DNA of 10,466 bases from UBA6022 sp035704495 (GTDB lineage: Bacteria; Patescibacteriota; Saccharimonadia; Saccharimonadales; Saccharimonadaceae), in NCBI GenBank assembly GCA_035704495.1, contig DASSWW010000037.1, positions 1 through 10,466 of the forward strand, given 5' to 3'. Shown here in pieces: positions 5,477-10,466 of the stretch (positions within the stretch are counted from its first letter, which is position 1; the number at the start of each line of letters is the position of its first letter). A program made the position numbers and the translations under genes. The notes under the pieces were generated by a model, which made no database searches, was not told where the DNA came from, and worked only from the letters and a program-made list of their open reading frames with translations.

Positions 5477-6154
5477 ATGTATTTTTACCAATCACCATGG
5501 CGCATGTTGTATCGAAAAGATTCTATACAAACTGGCATGACTGACCGAACATTCGCAGCATATGCTGGCGGTGGATTATTTGCCATCGTGTATCTGTGGG
5601 GTGTTTGGCGACTAGTCACGCCGGCATTGTTTTGGACTTTCGTTGTAATGACAGCTTGTCTGGGGCTGGCTGCAAAGCTAGGCCTGTTTGACGGAACGCT
5701 TTTGAATCGTTTTTGGCAAACAAAGGACAAGACGGTCTACACTCCCAAAGCCTACATTGAACAACGGTTAAAAACGTTAACAGAAGGCTGGGCAGCAAAC
5801 GACAGTCTCGCAGTCGTGAATCCGACGAATAGCGCAGAGACAATTCGTATTTTTCTGTCTGTCGCCGGTCCATATCGGAACGTCTACTTTGTACAGATTG
5901 ATACGAAAAAGTTTACTGGAAAGATGTTTGGATTTCGCAATCTGGACAACATTACCAGAAACGAGTACCAATTTGATACGTCTACCTCTAAGGTAACGTT
6001 CGTACGAAAGACAGGATGCCTTACGTCAGGTGAAACGAAGCTAGCATGGAACGTCGAACTTGACGAGAAACTTCGCAATCAAGAAATGCAAGTTGCTATG
6101 AACAAGATTGACTCCAAGCTCATTGAATTGATGCTGGCACACGCTATGCGGTAA
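5477..6154 (+). CDS. Membrane-anchored protein of unknown function
   Basis: Not recognised. The 225-aa product has a short N-terminal segment (1-25, QSPWRMLYRKDS), two adjacent membrane segments at about 27-45 and 47-68, and then a soluble domain (about 85-225) with alternating beta-strand-like stretches and a helical C-terminus (VAMNKIDSKLIELMLAHAMR). Arg/Lys residues before the first and after the second segment put the soluble domain in the cytoplasm. The topology, an N-terminal hairpin anchor with a cytosolic domain, recalls PH-like/YdbT-type membrane proteins, but no motif confirms that. The start is firm: AAAGGAGG ends 9 nt before ATG 5477. It is monocistronic with its own promoter and 3' hairpin. 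Confidence 0.7.
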   Translation: MYFYQSPWRMLYRKDSIQTGMTDRTFAAYAGGGLFAIVYLWGVWRLVTPALFWTFVVMTACLGLAAKLGLFDGTLLNRFWQTKDKTVYTPKAYIEQRLKTLTEGWAANDSLAVVNPTNSAETIRIFLSVAGPYRNVYFVQIDTKKFTGKMFGFRNLDNITRNEYQFDTSTSKVTFVRKTGCLTSGETKLAWNVELDEKLRNQEMQVAMNKIDSKLIELMLAHAMR

Positions 6155-6170
6155 AAGTAAAAATCACCCT

Positions 6171-6216
6171 ACCCGCCCAAACGGTAAAGCCTTGCCTCTA
6201 CCAGGGGCGGGTTTTA
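6171..6216 (+). terminator. Nested hairpin terminator after the 225-aa gene
   Basis: ACCCGCCC (6171-6178) pairs with GGGCGGGT (6205-6212), followed by TTTA. An inner GGTA/TACC stem (6183-6186, 6199-6202) lies within it. It starts 17 nt after the stop and ends just before the next promoter. GGTAAAA at 6150-6156 could add an outermost arm with TTTTACC at 6212-6218. Confidence 0.65.
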
Positions 6217-6222
6217 CCTTTG

Positions 6223-6251
6223 TTGACACTAAACGTAATATTTGGTCTAAT
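6223..6251 (+). promoter_or_regulatory. Promoter for the 157-aa gene
   Basis: A perfect TTGACA (6223-6228), a 17-base spacer and TCTAAT (6246-6251) preceded by TGG, an extended -10. It sits 7 bases after the preceding terminator and predicts a start near 6258 with a leader of about 72 nt. Confidence 0.7.
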
Positions 6252-6290
6252 TATAGAGGTCTTGTGACAGAAGATTGCATTTCACATCAT

Positions 6291-6310
6291 CGCTGTGATT
6301 GTATCACGCG
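6291..6310 (+). promoter_or_regulatory. Leader hairpin or operator of the 157-aa gene
   Basis: CGC(t)GTGAT (6291-6299) pairs with ATCACGCG (6303-6310) around TGT, an 8-bp stem with one bulged T. It ends 10 bases before the ribosome binding site. As DNA the TGTGA/TCACG halves look like a dyad operator, but the centre is 5 bp, not the 6 bp of a CRP site. Confidence 0.35.
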
Positions 6311-6329
6311 ATATCGAGACAGGAATAAT

Positions 6330-6803
6330 ATGCCAATCATGGATGAAATTGTCGTAAAACGAGCTCGTGACAAACAACGAGTTACATTTGCGCTACCGAC
6401 AGTTATCGGCGACAACCATTACAGTCCCGCTTTTAATTCACAGCCAACGTCCCACGAAGACCGTCACTTAACCCCAGCACAAAACTATTTAGTATGCGAG
6501 CTGACAAAAGATGCACGTATTGCTTGGGTGGCAACGCTGAAAGATTATTTGATCGTTACTTTTGCAACAAATATTGGCGACGACATAGCAACAGATTCAG
6601 CTGTGGCGTCCGTTGTAAAGGCGCTGCAAAATTTTTACGAGCGTCTGTCGTGTCGGTTTGATGCAACATACGAGGATTTGTATGACTCCAGTGGTGAGAG
6701 CGTGCTAAAAGCATGCATCAAACTGCTTCCGCAATTGGAACCCGCCCATCTTCACACCCTACAAAATGAAATAAGTATTCATTTATACGCGCAGCGGCAT
6801 TAA
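6330..6803 (+). CDS. Unknown soluble protein of 157 aa
   Basis: Not recognised. The product begins MPIMDEIVVKRARDKQ and has no membrane segment. A central beta-rich part (about 57-90, YLVCELTKDARIAWVATLKDYLIVTF) is followed by helices (about 98-157). I chose ATG 6330 because AGGA lies 5 nt upstream; the open frame extends back to an ATG at 6192, but that lies inside the preceding terminator and upstream of the perfect TTGACA promoter, so it cannot be on this transcript. It is the last orphan gene before rplK, which converges with it across a shared terminator. Coding is supported by the promoter, ribosome binding site and terminator arrangement; no function can be inferred. Confidence 0.6.
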   Translation: MPIMDEIVVKRARDKQRVTFALPTVIGDNHYSPAFNSQPTSHEDRHLTPAQNYLVCELTKDARIAWVATLKDYLIVTFATNIGDDIATDSAVASVVKALQNFYERLSCRFDATYEDLYDSSGESVLKACIKLLPQLEPAHLHTLQNEISIHLYAQRH

Positions 6804-6843
6804 CGTGCGCGACATATGGATGTAGGTGGCGGGTCTATTCCTG

Positions 6844-6893
6844 TCTCCTACAACCAGAGGTTTTAAATTGTTAAGGTTTCTGGTTGTAGGAGA
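6844..6893 (+). other. Long hairpin downstream of the 157-aa gene
   Basis: TCTCCTACAACCAGA (6844-6858) and its perfect complement (6879-6893) form a 15-bp stem. In plus-strand RNA it continues through four G-U pairs and four A-U pairs to an AUUG loop, about 23 bp in all. In minus-strand RNA the G-U positions become A-C mismatches, so the plus transcript is the likely functional one. No U-tract follows; a separate terminator is 7 nt downstream. Confidence 0.55.
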
Positions 6894-6899
6894 AAAATA

Positions 6900-6932
6900 T
6901 AAAAACACCGCTCGTATAAAGCGGTGTTTTTA
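6900..6932 (-). terminator. Bidirectional terminator between rplK and the 157-aa gene
   Basis: A 12-bp perfect stem (6900-6911 with 6921-6932) and 9-nt loop with A-run and T-run flanks. On the minus strand the stem is followed by U-rich sequence (TATTTTTC) and ends rplK transcription 18 nt after its stop. On the plus strand the GTTTTTA side can end the 157-aa transcript. Confidence 0.85.
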
Positions 6933-6949
6933 TCGTTGCAGAATTGTAA

Positions 6950-7375
6950 CTATTCGCCGATTTCGACGCCCATCGAACGTGCAGAACCAGCGATGATTTT
7001 AACGCGGCCATCCATATCGATAGCGTTCAGCTGATCTTTTTTCAGTTCAGCAATTTCTTCTAGTTGAGCGCGAGTGATTGTGCCAACTTTTTCAGAATGC
7101 GGTTTGCTACTTCCCTTTTTGATACCAACTTTTTCGCGAATCATATCGTCAACTGGCTGACCAAGAGATTTCCATGCGAACGTACGATCGTCGAACACTT
7201 GCATGTGAACGATGACGTCTTTGCCCATGTCCGCTTTGGTGGCGTCGTTAAATGGATTGATAAAATCCATCATATTTAGACCCCATTGACCAAGGGTGGA
7301 ACCAACAGGAGGCCCTGCGGTTGCGCGCCCAGCTGGGATGCGTAGTTTTAGATTTCCGATTACTTTTTTCGCCAT
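6950..7375 (-). CDS. rplK: Ribosomal protein L11
   Basis: L11 binds the GTPase-associated centre of 23S rRNA with L10/L12 and is needed for the RelA response and factor-dependent GTP hydrolysis. The 141 residues match the family length. The N-terminal domain has PAGRATAGPPVGSTLGQWG (residues 14-32) and the C-terminal rRNA-binding domain has KVGTITRAQLEEIAELK and IIAGSARSMGVEI. The usual NxxxF segment appears as NMMDFINPFN. ATG 7373-7375 follows AAGGA at a 7-nt spacing. It normally lies next to rplA, but here the two are separated by about 3.2 kb with four other genes. rplK has its own strong promoter and is cut off from nusG by a terminator. Confidence 0.97.
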   Translation of the reverse strand: MAKKVIGNLKLRIPAGRATAGPPVGSTLGQWGLNMMDFINPFNDATKADMGKDVIVHMQVFDDRTFAWKSLGQPVDDMIREKVGIKKGSSKPHSEKVGTITRAQLEEIAELKKDQLNAIDMDGRVKIIAGSARSMGVEIGE

Positions 7376-7395
7376 TATAAATTCCTTATTAGATT

Positions 7396-7423
7396 ACTGC
7401 TATATAGTGAAGCATTTAGCAGT
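7396..7423 (-). other. Leader hairpin of rplK
   Basis: ACTGCTA (7396-7402) and TAGCAGT (7417-7423) form a 7-bp stem with a 14-nt loop, just after the predicted transcription start and 15 bases before the ribosome binding site. It lacks the GGGAGGCU element seen before rplA, so it does not resemble an L1 site. Confidence 0.4.
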
Positions 7424-7436
7424 GCGTAACTGATAC

Positions 7437-7465
7437 AGTATAGCAAATAAGCGGGTAGTTTTCAA
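7437..7465 (-). promoter_or_regulatory. Promoter for rplK
   Basis: On the minus strand TTGAAA (7460-7465), a 17-base spacer and TATACT (7437-7442) preceded by TGC, an extended -10. The predicted leader is about 55 nt. The same -10 hexamer drives rplA. Confidence 0.75.
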
Positions 7466-7513
7466 GTCGTGCGACCACGGGCATACCAATGGCGTGTTTG
7501 ATATGTCATTTTA

Positions 7514-7557
7514 TATTAAATAAAAGTGGCTCGATACCGAACCACTTTTATTTAATA
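7514..7557 (-). terminator. Intrinsic terminator after nusG
   Basis: A 16-bp perfect stem (7514-7529 with 7542-7557), with a possible inner TCG/CGA extension. The outer part is AT-rich and in minus-strand RNA gives a U-rich 3' side (CCACTTTTATTTAATA). It starts 10 nt after the nusG stop and separates secE-nusG from rplK. Confidence 0.8.
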
Positions 7558-7567
7558 CTGCTATTAA

Positions 7568-8116
7568 TTATGAAACTTTATTTACTTGCAACGCGTCCAG
7601 TTCGACTGGCGTATCGCGGCCAAACATACTGACCATGACTTTGATTTTGCCTTTTTGTGTGTCGATTTCGCTAATTGCACCGTCAAATCCTTTGAATGGC
7701 CCATCGGTAATAGTAACGACTTCGCCTTCTTTGAAGTTGATTTGGTGTTTTGGATCTTCGACGCCCATGCGTTTTTTGATTTTGGCGATTTCGCTGTCAT
7801 ACACAGGTGTTGGCGTAGTGTCGGTACCAACAAACCCAGTAACGCCTGGTGTATTACGAACGATATACCATGTTTCGTCGGTTAATTTCATTTCAACAAG
7901 TGCGTAGCCTTGGAAAATCTTTTTTTCGACAACTTTACGTTTGCCGTTTTTGATTTCGATTTGCTTTTCTTTTGGTACCATGACATCAAAAATTTTATCA
8001 GCCATATCAACCGCATTAATGCGTTGGCGAATGCTGTCAGCTACTTTTTCTTCGTAGCCGCTATATGTGTGAATTGCGTACCATTGTCTGGTGCTGTCGT
8101 ATCGATTTGTAGACAT
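7568..8116 (-). CDS. nusG: Transcription termination/antitermination factor NusG
   Basis: NusG binds RNA polymerase through its NGN domain, affects pausing and Rho action, and links transcription to the ribosome through its KOW domain. The 182 residues match the family. The NGN domain spans about 10-115 (WYAIHTYSGYEEKVADSIRQ; GYALVEMKLTDETWYIVRN; TPGVTGFVG). The KOW domain is about 128-180 with EGEVVTITDGPFKGFDGAI and the final DALQVNKVS. ATG 8114-8116 is preceded by AGGAA. It begins 13 nt after the secE stop, so the pair is co-transcribed, the classic secE-nusG order. Confidence 0.97.
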   Translation of the reverse strand: MSTNRYDSTRQWYAIHTYSGYEEKVADSIRQRINAVDMADKIFDVMVPKEKQIEIKNGKRKVVEKKIFQGYALVEMKLTDETWYIVRNTPGVTGFVGTDTTPTPVYDSEIAKIKKRMGVEDPKHQINFKEGEVVTITDGPFKGFDGAISEIDTQKGKIKVMVSMFGRDTPVELDALQVNKVS

Positions 8117-8129
8117 ATGTTGTTCCTGT

Positions 8130-8555
8130 TTATCCTAGTATTAGTTCAAGTAAATATTTAAATAGTGCATCAAGTAGCAAGATGACAACAACAAAGAATG
8201 CTGTATACACTAGCAGAGCTGCGGTGAGGCTCCAGGTGGCTTTGCGGTTTGGCCATGTGACCTGTTGCAGTTCATACCATGCACCTTTAAAATAGCCGCC
8301 TAGGCTGATAAATGGTGCAGCAATGCGATGAATAACATTCTTGTTTTTCGACTGCTTTTTTTCTGCGGCTGGCGATGTTTTCACCGCTGCTTTTTTGGCT
8401 GCTTCGGCTTTTTTCGCTTTTGCTGGAACTTTTTTTGTTACTGGTTTTTCCGAAGTCTTTTTCGGTTTGCTATCTGTGTCACGGGCAGTAATACGGGTCA
8501 CTTTTGTTTGACTCGTGGTTTTTTTCGCCGCTGGTTTTTTATCCTTTGCTGCCAA
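8130..8555 (-). CDS. secE: Protein translocase subunit SecE
   Basis: SecE clamps SecY in the membrane and is essential for protein export. The conserved core lies at residues 85-141: GGYFKGAWYELQQVTWPNRKATW, with the ELxxVxWP amphipathic helix, followed by one membrane segment (about 110-136). The N-terminal 75 or so residues are a Lys/Ala/Thr-rich low-complexity tail not needed in the short single-TM bacterial form. I chose TTG 8553-8555 as start, 9 nt after GGGAG; a second in-frame TTG at 8603 has no ribosome binding site and lies at the predicted transcription start. The protein from the chosen start is 141 aa. It is co-transcribed with nusG. Confidence 0.93.
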   Translation of the reverse strand: MAAKDKKPAAKKTTSQTKVTRITARDTDSKPKKTSEKPVTKKVPAKAKKAEAAKKAAVKTSPAAEKKQSKNKNVIHRIAAPFISLGGYFKGAWYELQQVTWPNRKATWSLTAALLVYTAFFVVVILLLDALFKYLLELILG

Positions 8556-8578
8556 AGTGTTGCTCTCCCAAATTAAAT

Positions 8579-8598
8579 AGTCTGCTCGTAGGCAGACT
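8579..8598 (-). other. Leader hairpin of secE
   Basis: AGTCTGC (8579-8585) and GCAGACT (8592-8598) form a 7-bp stem with a 6-nt loop, between the predicted transcription start near 8602 and the GGGAG ribosome binding site. It may stabilise the 5' end or bind a regulator. Confidence 0.4.
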
Positions 8599-8608
8599 GT
8601 CAACTATT

Positions 8609-8637
8609 ACTGTACGCTACTACCGTTACGGCGTCAA
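8609..8637 (-). promoter_or_regulatory. Promoter for secE-nusG
   Basis: On the minus strand TTGACG (8632-8637), a 17-base spacer and TACAGT (8609-8614, four of six consensus). No TGn precedes it. It lies between secE and the divergent glycosyltransferase gene. Confidence 0.5.
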
Positions 8638-8658
8638 GCATGCTACCATAGTGATATC

Positions 8659-9810
8659 GTGATTATGATCATCTACAGCATCATAGCTACCCTACTGGCG
8701 GGCTTACTTGTACTATTTATTTGCCGATTAGAGCGCTCGCTTCATCTGTTTACGATTCGCAAAAAATACACAGCGGTAATCGAAGCACCAAGTGTCAGCG
8801 TGTGTATTCCGGCGCGTAACGAAACGCATGCCATGACGCAGTGCCTAGAGCGCGTGTTGTCCAGTGACTACCGTAAAATGGAAGTCATTGTGTTCGACGA
8901 CGAATCAAAAGACGACACGTCAATATTGATTAAGTCGTTTGCTCATGCGGGTGTTCGGTTTGTACCCGGCACACCTATTCCAGATGGCTGGGTGGGTAAA
9001 AATCACGCACTAGAAGTACTTGCCCGCGAAGCAAGCGGCACATACATCATCTTTATGGATGTCGACACGCACATTAAAACGACAACCATCAGCCAGTTGG
9101 TCGGCTATGCTATGACAGAAAATTTGCAAATGGCGTCGGTTATTCCGGAACGTAATGACACGTGGCGAGCTAGCGTTCTGTTTGGTCATTTACGTTATTT
9201 TTGGCAGTTATTGCTGTCGCGTCAATCCGCACCTGCTGCGTCAAGTTCGTTATGGCTGATTAATCGCCGTACACTCCTCAACACCATTGGCGGGTTTGGT
9301 TTGCATAAAGGCGAAGTCCAACCCGAAGCACACTTGGCTGCATTGATTGGTAGTAAAGCTTATCATTGTCTGGTCAGTAATCAAGAATTGGGTGTTAGTT
9401 ACGAAAAGAAATGGCAATCGCAGTACGAAACCAGCCGACGTTTGCTGTATCCCACAGCTGGTGGAACGTGGCAAGGTGGTTTGGTCGGACTGATCATCCT
9501 TACGTTATTAAATCTGCCGTTTTTTGTCATGTTAACCAGCGTCGTTACGGGTTGGTTAATAATACACACTATCGCCGGTGGTTTTGTACTATCGTTTGCG
9601 CTGCTGTATGGCCGCTATACGCATGCTGTTTGGCGGCGTCATTGGTGGATTGGCGTGCTGGTGTGGCCGATTGTTGCACTGCAAGAACTAATCGTGTTTA
9701 TATCCAGCGTGATTGGCTATGCTCGCCGTACGATTACCTGGAAAGGCCGCCCAGTGTTAGCGCCACCAGCGGCCGCAAAGCATCCACAGGAAACACCAGC
9801 TGTTTTATAG
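8659..9810 (+). CDS. Membrane-bound family 2 glycosyltransferase
   Basis: Probably transfers a sugar from a nucleotide-sugar to a lipid or envelope acceptor at the inner membrane face. The 383 residues begin with a membrane anchor (about 3-22), then a GT-A domain: SVCIPARNE (47-55), VIVFDDESKDDT (76-87), and FMDVDTH with DxD at 134-136. PIPDGWVGKNHAL (106-118) is the P-x-GWxGKxxAL block shared by CrtQ/HpnB-like GT2 enzymes. The usual base motif ED appears as QPEAHL, and the Q(x)xRW motif only as QYETSRRLL. Two to three membrane segments follow at about 275-350. The GTG at 8659 lacks a clear ribosome binding site; ATG 8665 is an alternative, and initiation may be leaderless. I see no intrinsic terminator after the stop. 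Confidence 0.85.
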   Translation: MIMIIYSIIATLLAGLLVLFICRLERSLHLFTIRKKYTAVIEAPSVSVCIPARNETHAMTQCLERVLSSDYRKMEVIVFDDESKDDTSILIKSFAHAGVRFVPGTPIPDGWVGKNHALEVLAREASGTYIIFMDVDTHIKTTTISQLVGYAMTENLQMASVIPERNDTWRASVLFGHLRYFWQLLLSRQSAPAASSSLWLINRRTLLNTIGGFGLHKGEVQPEAHLAALIGSKAYHCLVSNQELGVSYEKKWQSQYETSRRLLYPTAGGTWQGGLVGLIILTLLNLPFFVMLTSVVTGWLIIHTIAGGFVLSFALLYGRYTHAVWRRHWWIGVLVWPIVALQELIVFISSVIGYARRTITWKGRPVLAPPAAAKHPQETPAVL

Positions 9811-9833
9811 TTCGCTGACACCTCTGTTATGAA

Positions 9834-9862
9834 TTGACTTCTTAATATAATTATGCTATTAT
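9834..9862 (+). promoter_or_regulatory. Promoter for the 126-aa gene
   Basis: TTGACT (9834-9839), a 17-base spacer and TATTAT (9857-9862) preceded by TGC, an extended -10. It starts 24 bases after the glycosyltransferase stop and predicts a leader of about 88 nt. Confidence 0.7.
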
Positions 9863-9901
9863 AGTGGCAATTTTTTGTGGTGATTTACCGTAAAAGAAGA
9901 A

Positions 9902-9940
9902 ATGTCTCATCAAGCGTTCTGCGCTTTAGATGATGACTGA
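9902..9940 (+). promoter_or_regulatory. Leader hairpin with a 12-codon reading frame
   Basis: In the leader of the 126-aa gene, TCATC+AAGCG (9907-9916) pairs with CGCTT..GATGA (9922-9933) around TTCTG with a 2-nt bulge. The same stretch is an open frame, ATG 9902 to TGA 9938-9940, encoding MSHQAFCALDDD. It has only an A/G-rich AAGAAGAA ahead of it, a weak ribosome binding site. It could be a leader peptide coupled to the hairpin, or a coincidence. Confidence 0.35.
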
Positions 9941-9957
9941 CAATTCGGAGGATGATG

Positions 9958-10338
9958 ATGTTCAATCGTCGCAAAAAGCGAGAAAAAGCACGTGCTGCTG
10001 AAGAGCAGATGCGGAAAAAGATTGCCGAAACCTGCGCGATGCTAAATCGCGATATAAAACGTCGCTGTACAAGCATGTGCATACTTGCACCCATCATGAT
10101 TGTGTTCAGCATTACGTTGTTCCACATGTTTCTGCTGAGCTATGTGGAGTACATTGATGGAGATGGGTCGCTCGTATTTATACTGATTGTGATGTTGCTG
10201 ATACTTTATGCGGCCGCCCCGTTGGCGATAGCGATTCTGCTTTTTGTTGATTACCAAAATAGCCTCATTGCAAAACGCAGGTTTGAGGCAAAGCAAAACA
10301 CTAACGATATGATGCATCTCACAATCAACGCGATGTAA
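9958..10338 (+). CDS. Small two-TM protein with basic N-terminus
   Basis: Not recognised. The 126-aa product has a strongly basic helical N-terminus (FNRRKKREKARAAEEQ, to about residue 36), a membrane segment at about 40-62, an outside loop with EYIDGDG (64-70), a second segment at about 72-97, and a cytoplasmic tail. It has several Cys residues before the first segment (C26, C37, C41). Three tandem ATGs follow GGAGG directly; the third (9958) has the right 6-nt spacing and is chosen. Topology and the DGDG loop recall the 91-aa protein at 3924 without clear similarity. It has its own promoter, a structured leader and two 3' hairpins, so it is probably a separate unit from the glycosyltransferase. 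Confidence 0.7.
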   Translation: MFNRRKKREKARAAEEQMRKKIAETCAMLNRDIKRRCTSMCILAPIMIVFSITLFHMFLLSYVEYIDGDGSLVFILIVMLLILYAAAPLAIAILLFVDYQNSLIAKRRFEAKQNTNDMMHLTINAM

Positions 10339-10355
10339 CCGTCATTATCCACCCC

Positions 10356-10383
10356 GCCCGAGAGTCGTCAAAAACTCTCGGGC
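10356..10383 (+). other. GC-rich hairpin after the 126-aa gene
   Basis: GCCCGAGAGT (10356-10365) and its perfect complement (10374-10383) form a 10-bp stem with an 8-nt loop, 17 nt after the stop codon. No T-run follows on either strand, so alone it is not a typical terminator. It may protect the 3' end, in tandem with the next hairpin. Confidence 0.5.
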
Positions 10384-10433
10384 AAATAACTAACTTTATG
10401 TATTTTATCTATACGTGATGTTAGTTATTTTTT
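10384..10433 (+). terminator. Terminator closing the 126-aa transcript
   Basis: AAATAACTAAC (10384-10394) and its perfect complement (10420-10430) form an 11-bp AT-rich stem with a 25-nt loop, continuing into TTT. The T-rich 3' flank on the plus strand supports termination. Its right arm overlaps the possible stop codon of a convergent gene. Confidence 0.5.
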
Positions 10434-10466
10434 ATTGGCTTTCAAGTCAAAGCTAAATGTCGAACC
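10425..10466 (-). CDS. Possible C-terminal end of a convergent gene
   Basis: On the minus strand only one frame is open from the right edge: it reads GSTFSFDLKANKK and stops at TAA 10425-10427, while the other two frames hit stops earlier. The Lys-rich end looks like a real C-terminus and would explain the terminator placed between the two genes. With 13 residues it cannot be assigned to a family and may be chance. Confidence 0.3.
   Translation of the reverse strand, partial: GSTFSFDLKANKK

Noticed and set aside
6291..6310. CRP-like site TGTGA...TCACG
   Set aside because: The spacing is 5 bp instead of 6, it lies downstream of the predicted transcription start, and no CRP is known here. Kept only as a hairpin or generic dyad.
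6192..6329. Longer 203-aa reading of the 157-aa gene
   Set aside because: The extra 46 codons run through the preceding terminator and the TTGACA promoter and have no ribosome binding site at 6192.
6844..6893. Miniature transposon (MITE) with terminal inverted repeats
   Set aside because: No target-site duplication is visible, and the arms are separated by a loop that also pairs in RNA. A genome copy count would be decisive.
7586..8161. Plus-strand frames opposite nusG
   Set aside because: NusG is clear on the other strand. These frames lack starts with ribosome binding sites and have Phe-rich compositions typical of antisense frames.
8573..8605. A second secE promoter using TTGACA at 8600-8605
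   Set aside because: With a 17-bp spacer the -10 would be CTATTT, and the transcript would start inside the ribosome binding site. The 8609-8637 promoter fits better.
1..10466. CRISPR arrays, tRNA or rRNA genes, insertion sequences, and UGA recoding
   Set aside because: No regularly spaced direct repeats, no cloverleaf or transposase seen, and no in-frame TGA is needed to read any gene.

Overview
The window looks like bacterial chromosome, most plausibly from the candidate phyla radiation (Saccharibacteria/Patescibacteria-like). This placement is inferred from gene content, not from a database match. It rests on a flavin-dependent ThyX of the phage/CPR-like type, a ribosomal protein L1 with a long Lys/Ala/Glu-rich N-terminal extension starting in a HeH/SAP-like helix pair, a SecE with a Lys/Ala-rich tail, compact spacing, and several small orphan membrane proteins. 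Translation uses the standard bacterial code with ATG/TTG/GTG starts and clear Shine-Dalgarno sites.

Layout. Positions 1-173 hold the 3' end of an unrecognised plus-strand gene. Positions 175-2560 (minus) carry a thymidylate supply module transcribed thyX -> dcd -> tmk, with a long structured hairpin between thyX and dcd and a promoter for dcd-tmk. rplA (L1; 2679-3713, minus) has its own promoter and a leader that can fold like the L1-binding site of 23S rRNA, and is closed by an intrinsic terminator. Positions 3820-6900 hold four orphan genes, each with its own promoter and 3' hairpins: a 91-aa two-TM protein (+), a 287-aa protein (-), a 225-aa membrane-anchored protein (+) and a 157-aa protein (+). 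They sit between rplA and rplK, which are normally adjacent. rplK (L11; 6950-7375), nusG (7568-8116) and secE (8130-8555) follow on the minus strand, with secE-nusG co-transcribed and rplK under its own promoter. Divergent from secE is a membrane-bound family-2 glycosyltransferase (8659-9810, +). A 126-aa two-TM orphan follows (9958-10338, +) with a structured leader and two tandem 3' hairpins. A possible convergent gene end lies at the right edge.

How it works together. Two housekeeping themes dominate: dTTP synthesis (Dcd supplies dUMP or dUTP, ThyX makes dTMP, Tmk makes dTDP) and the SecE-NusG-L11-L1 cluster of translocon, transcription and ribosome genes. That cluster is broken into separate units here. 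The best regulatory candidates are the rRNA-mimicking L1 leader, a large 3' RNA with pseudoknot potential after the 91-aa gene, and a strikingly uniform promoter format: 17-bp spacers, mostly with an extended TGn -10. The orphan genes have no function I can recognise, and I see no CRISPR array, insertion sequence, tRNA or rRNA gene.
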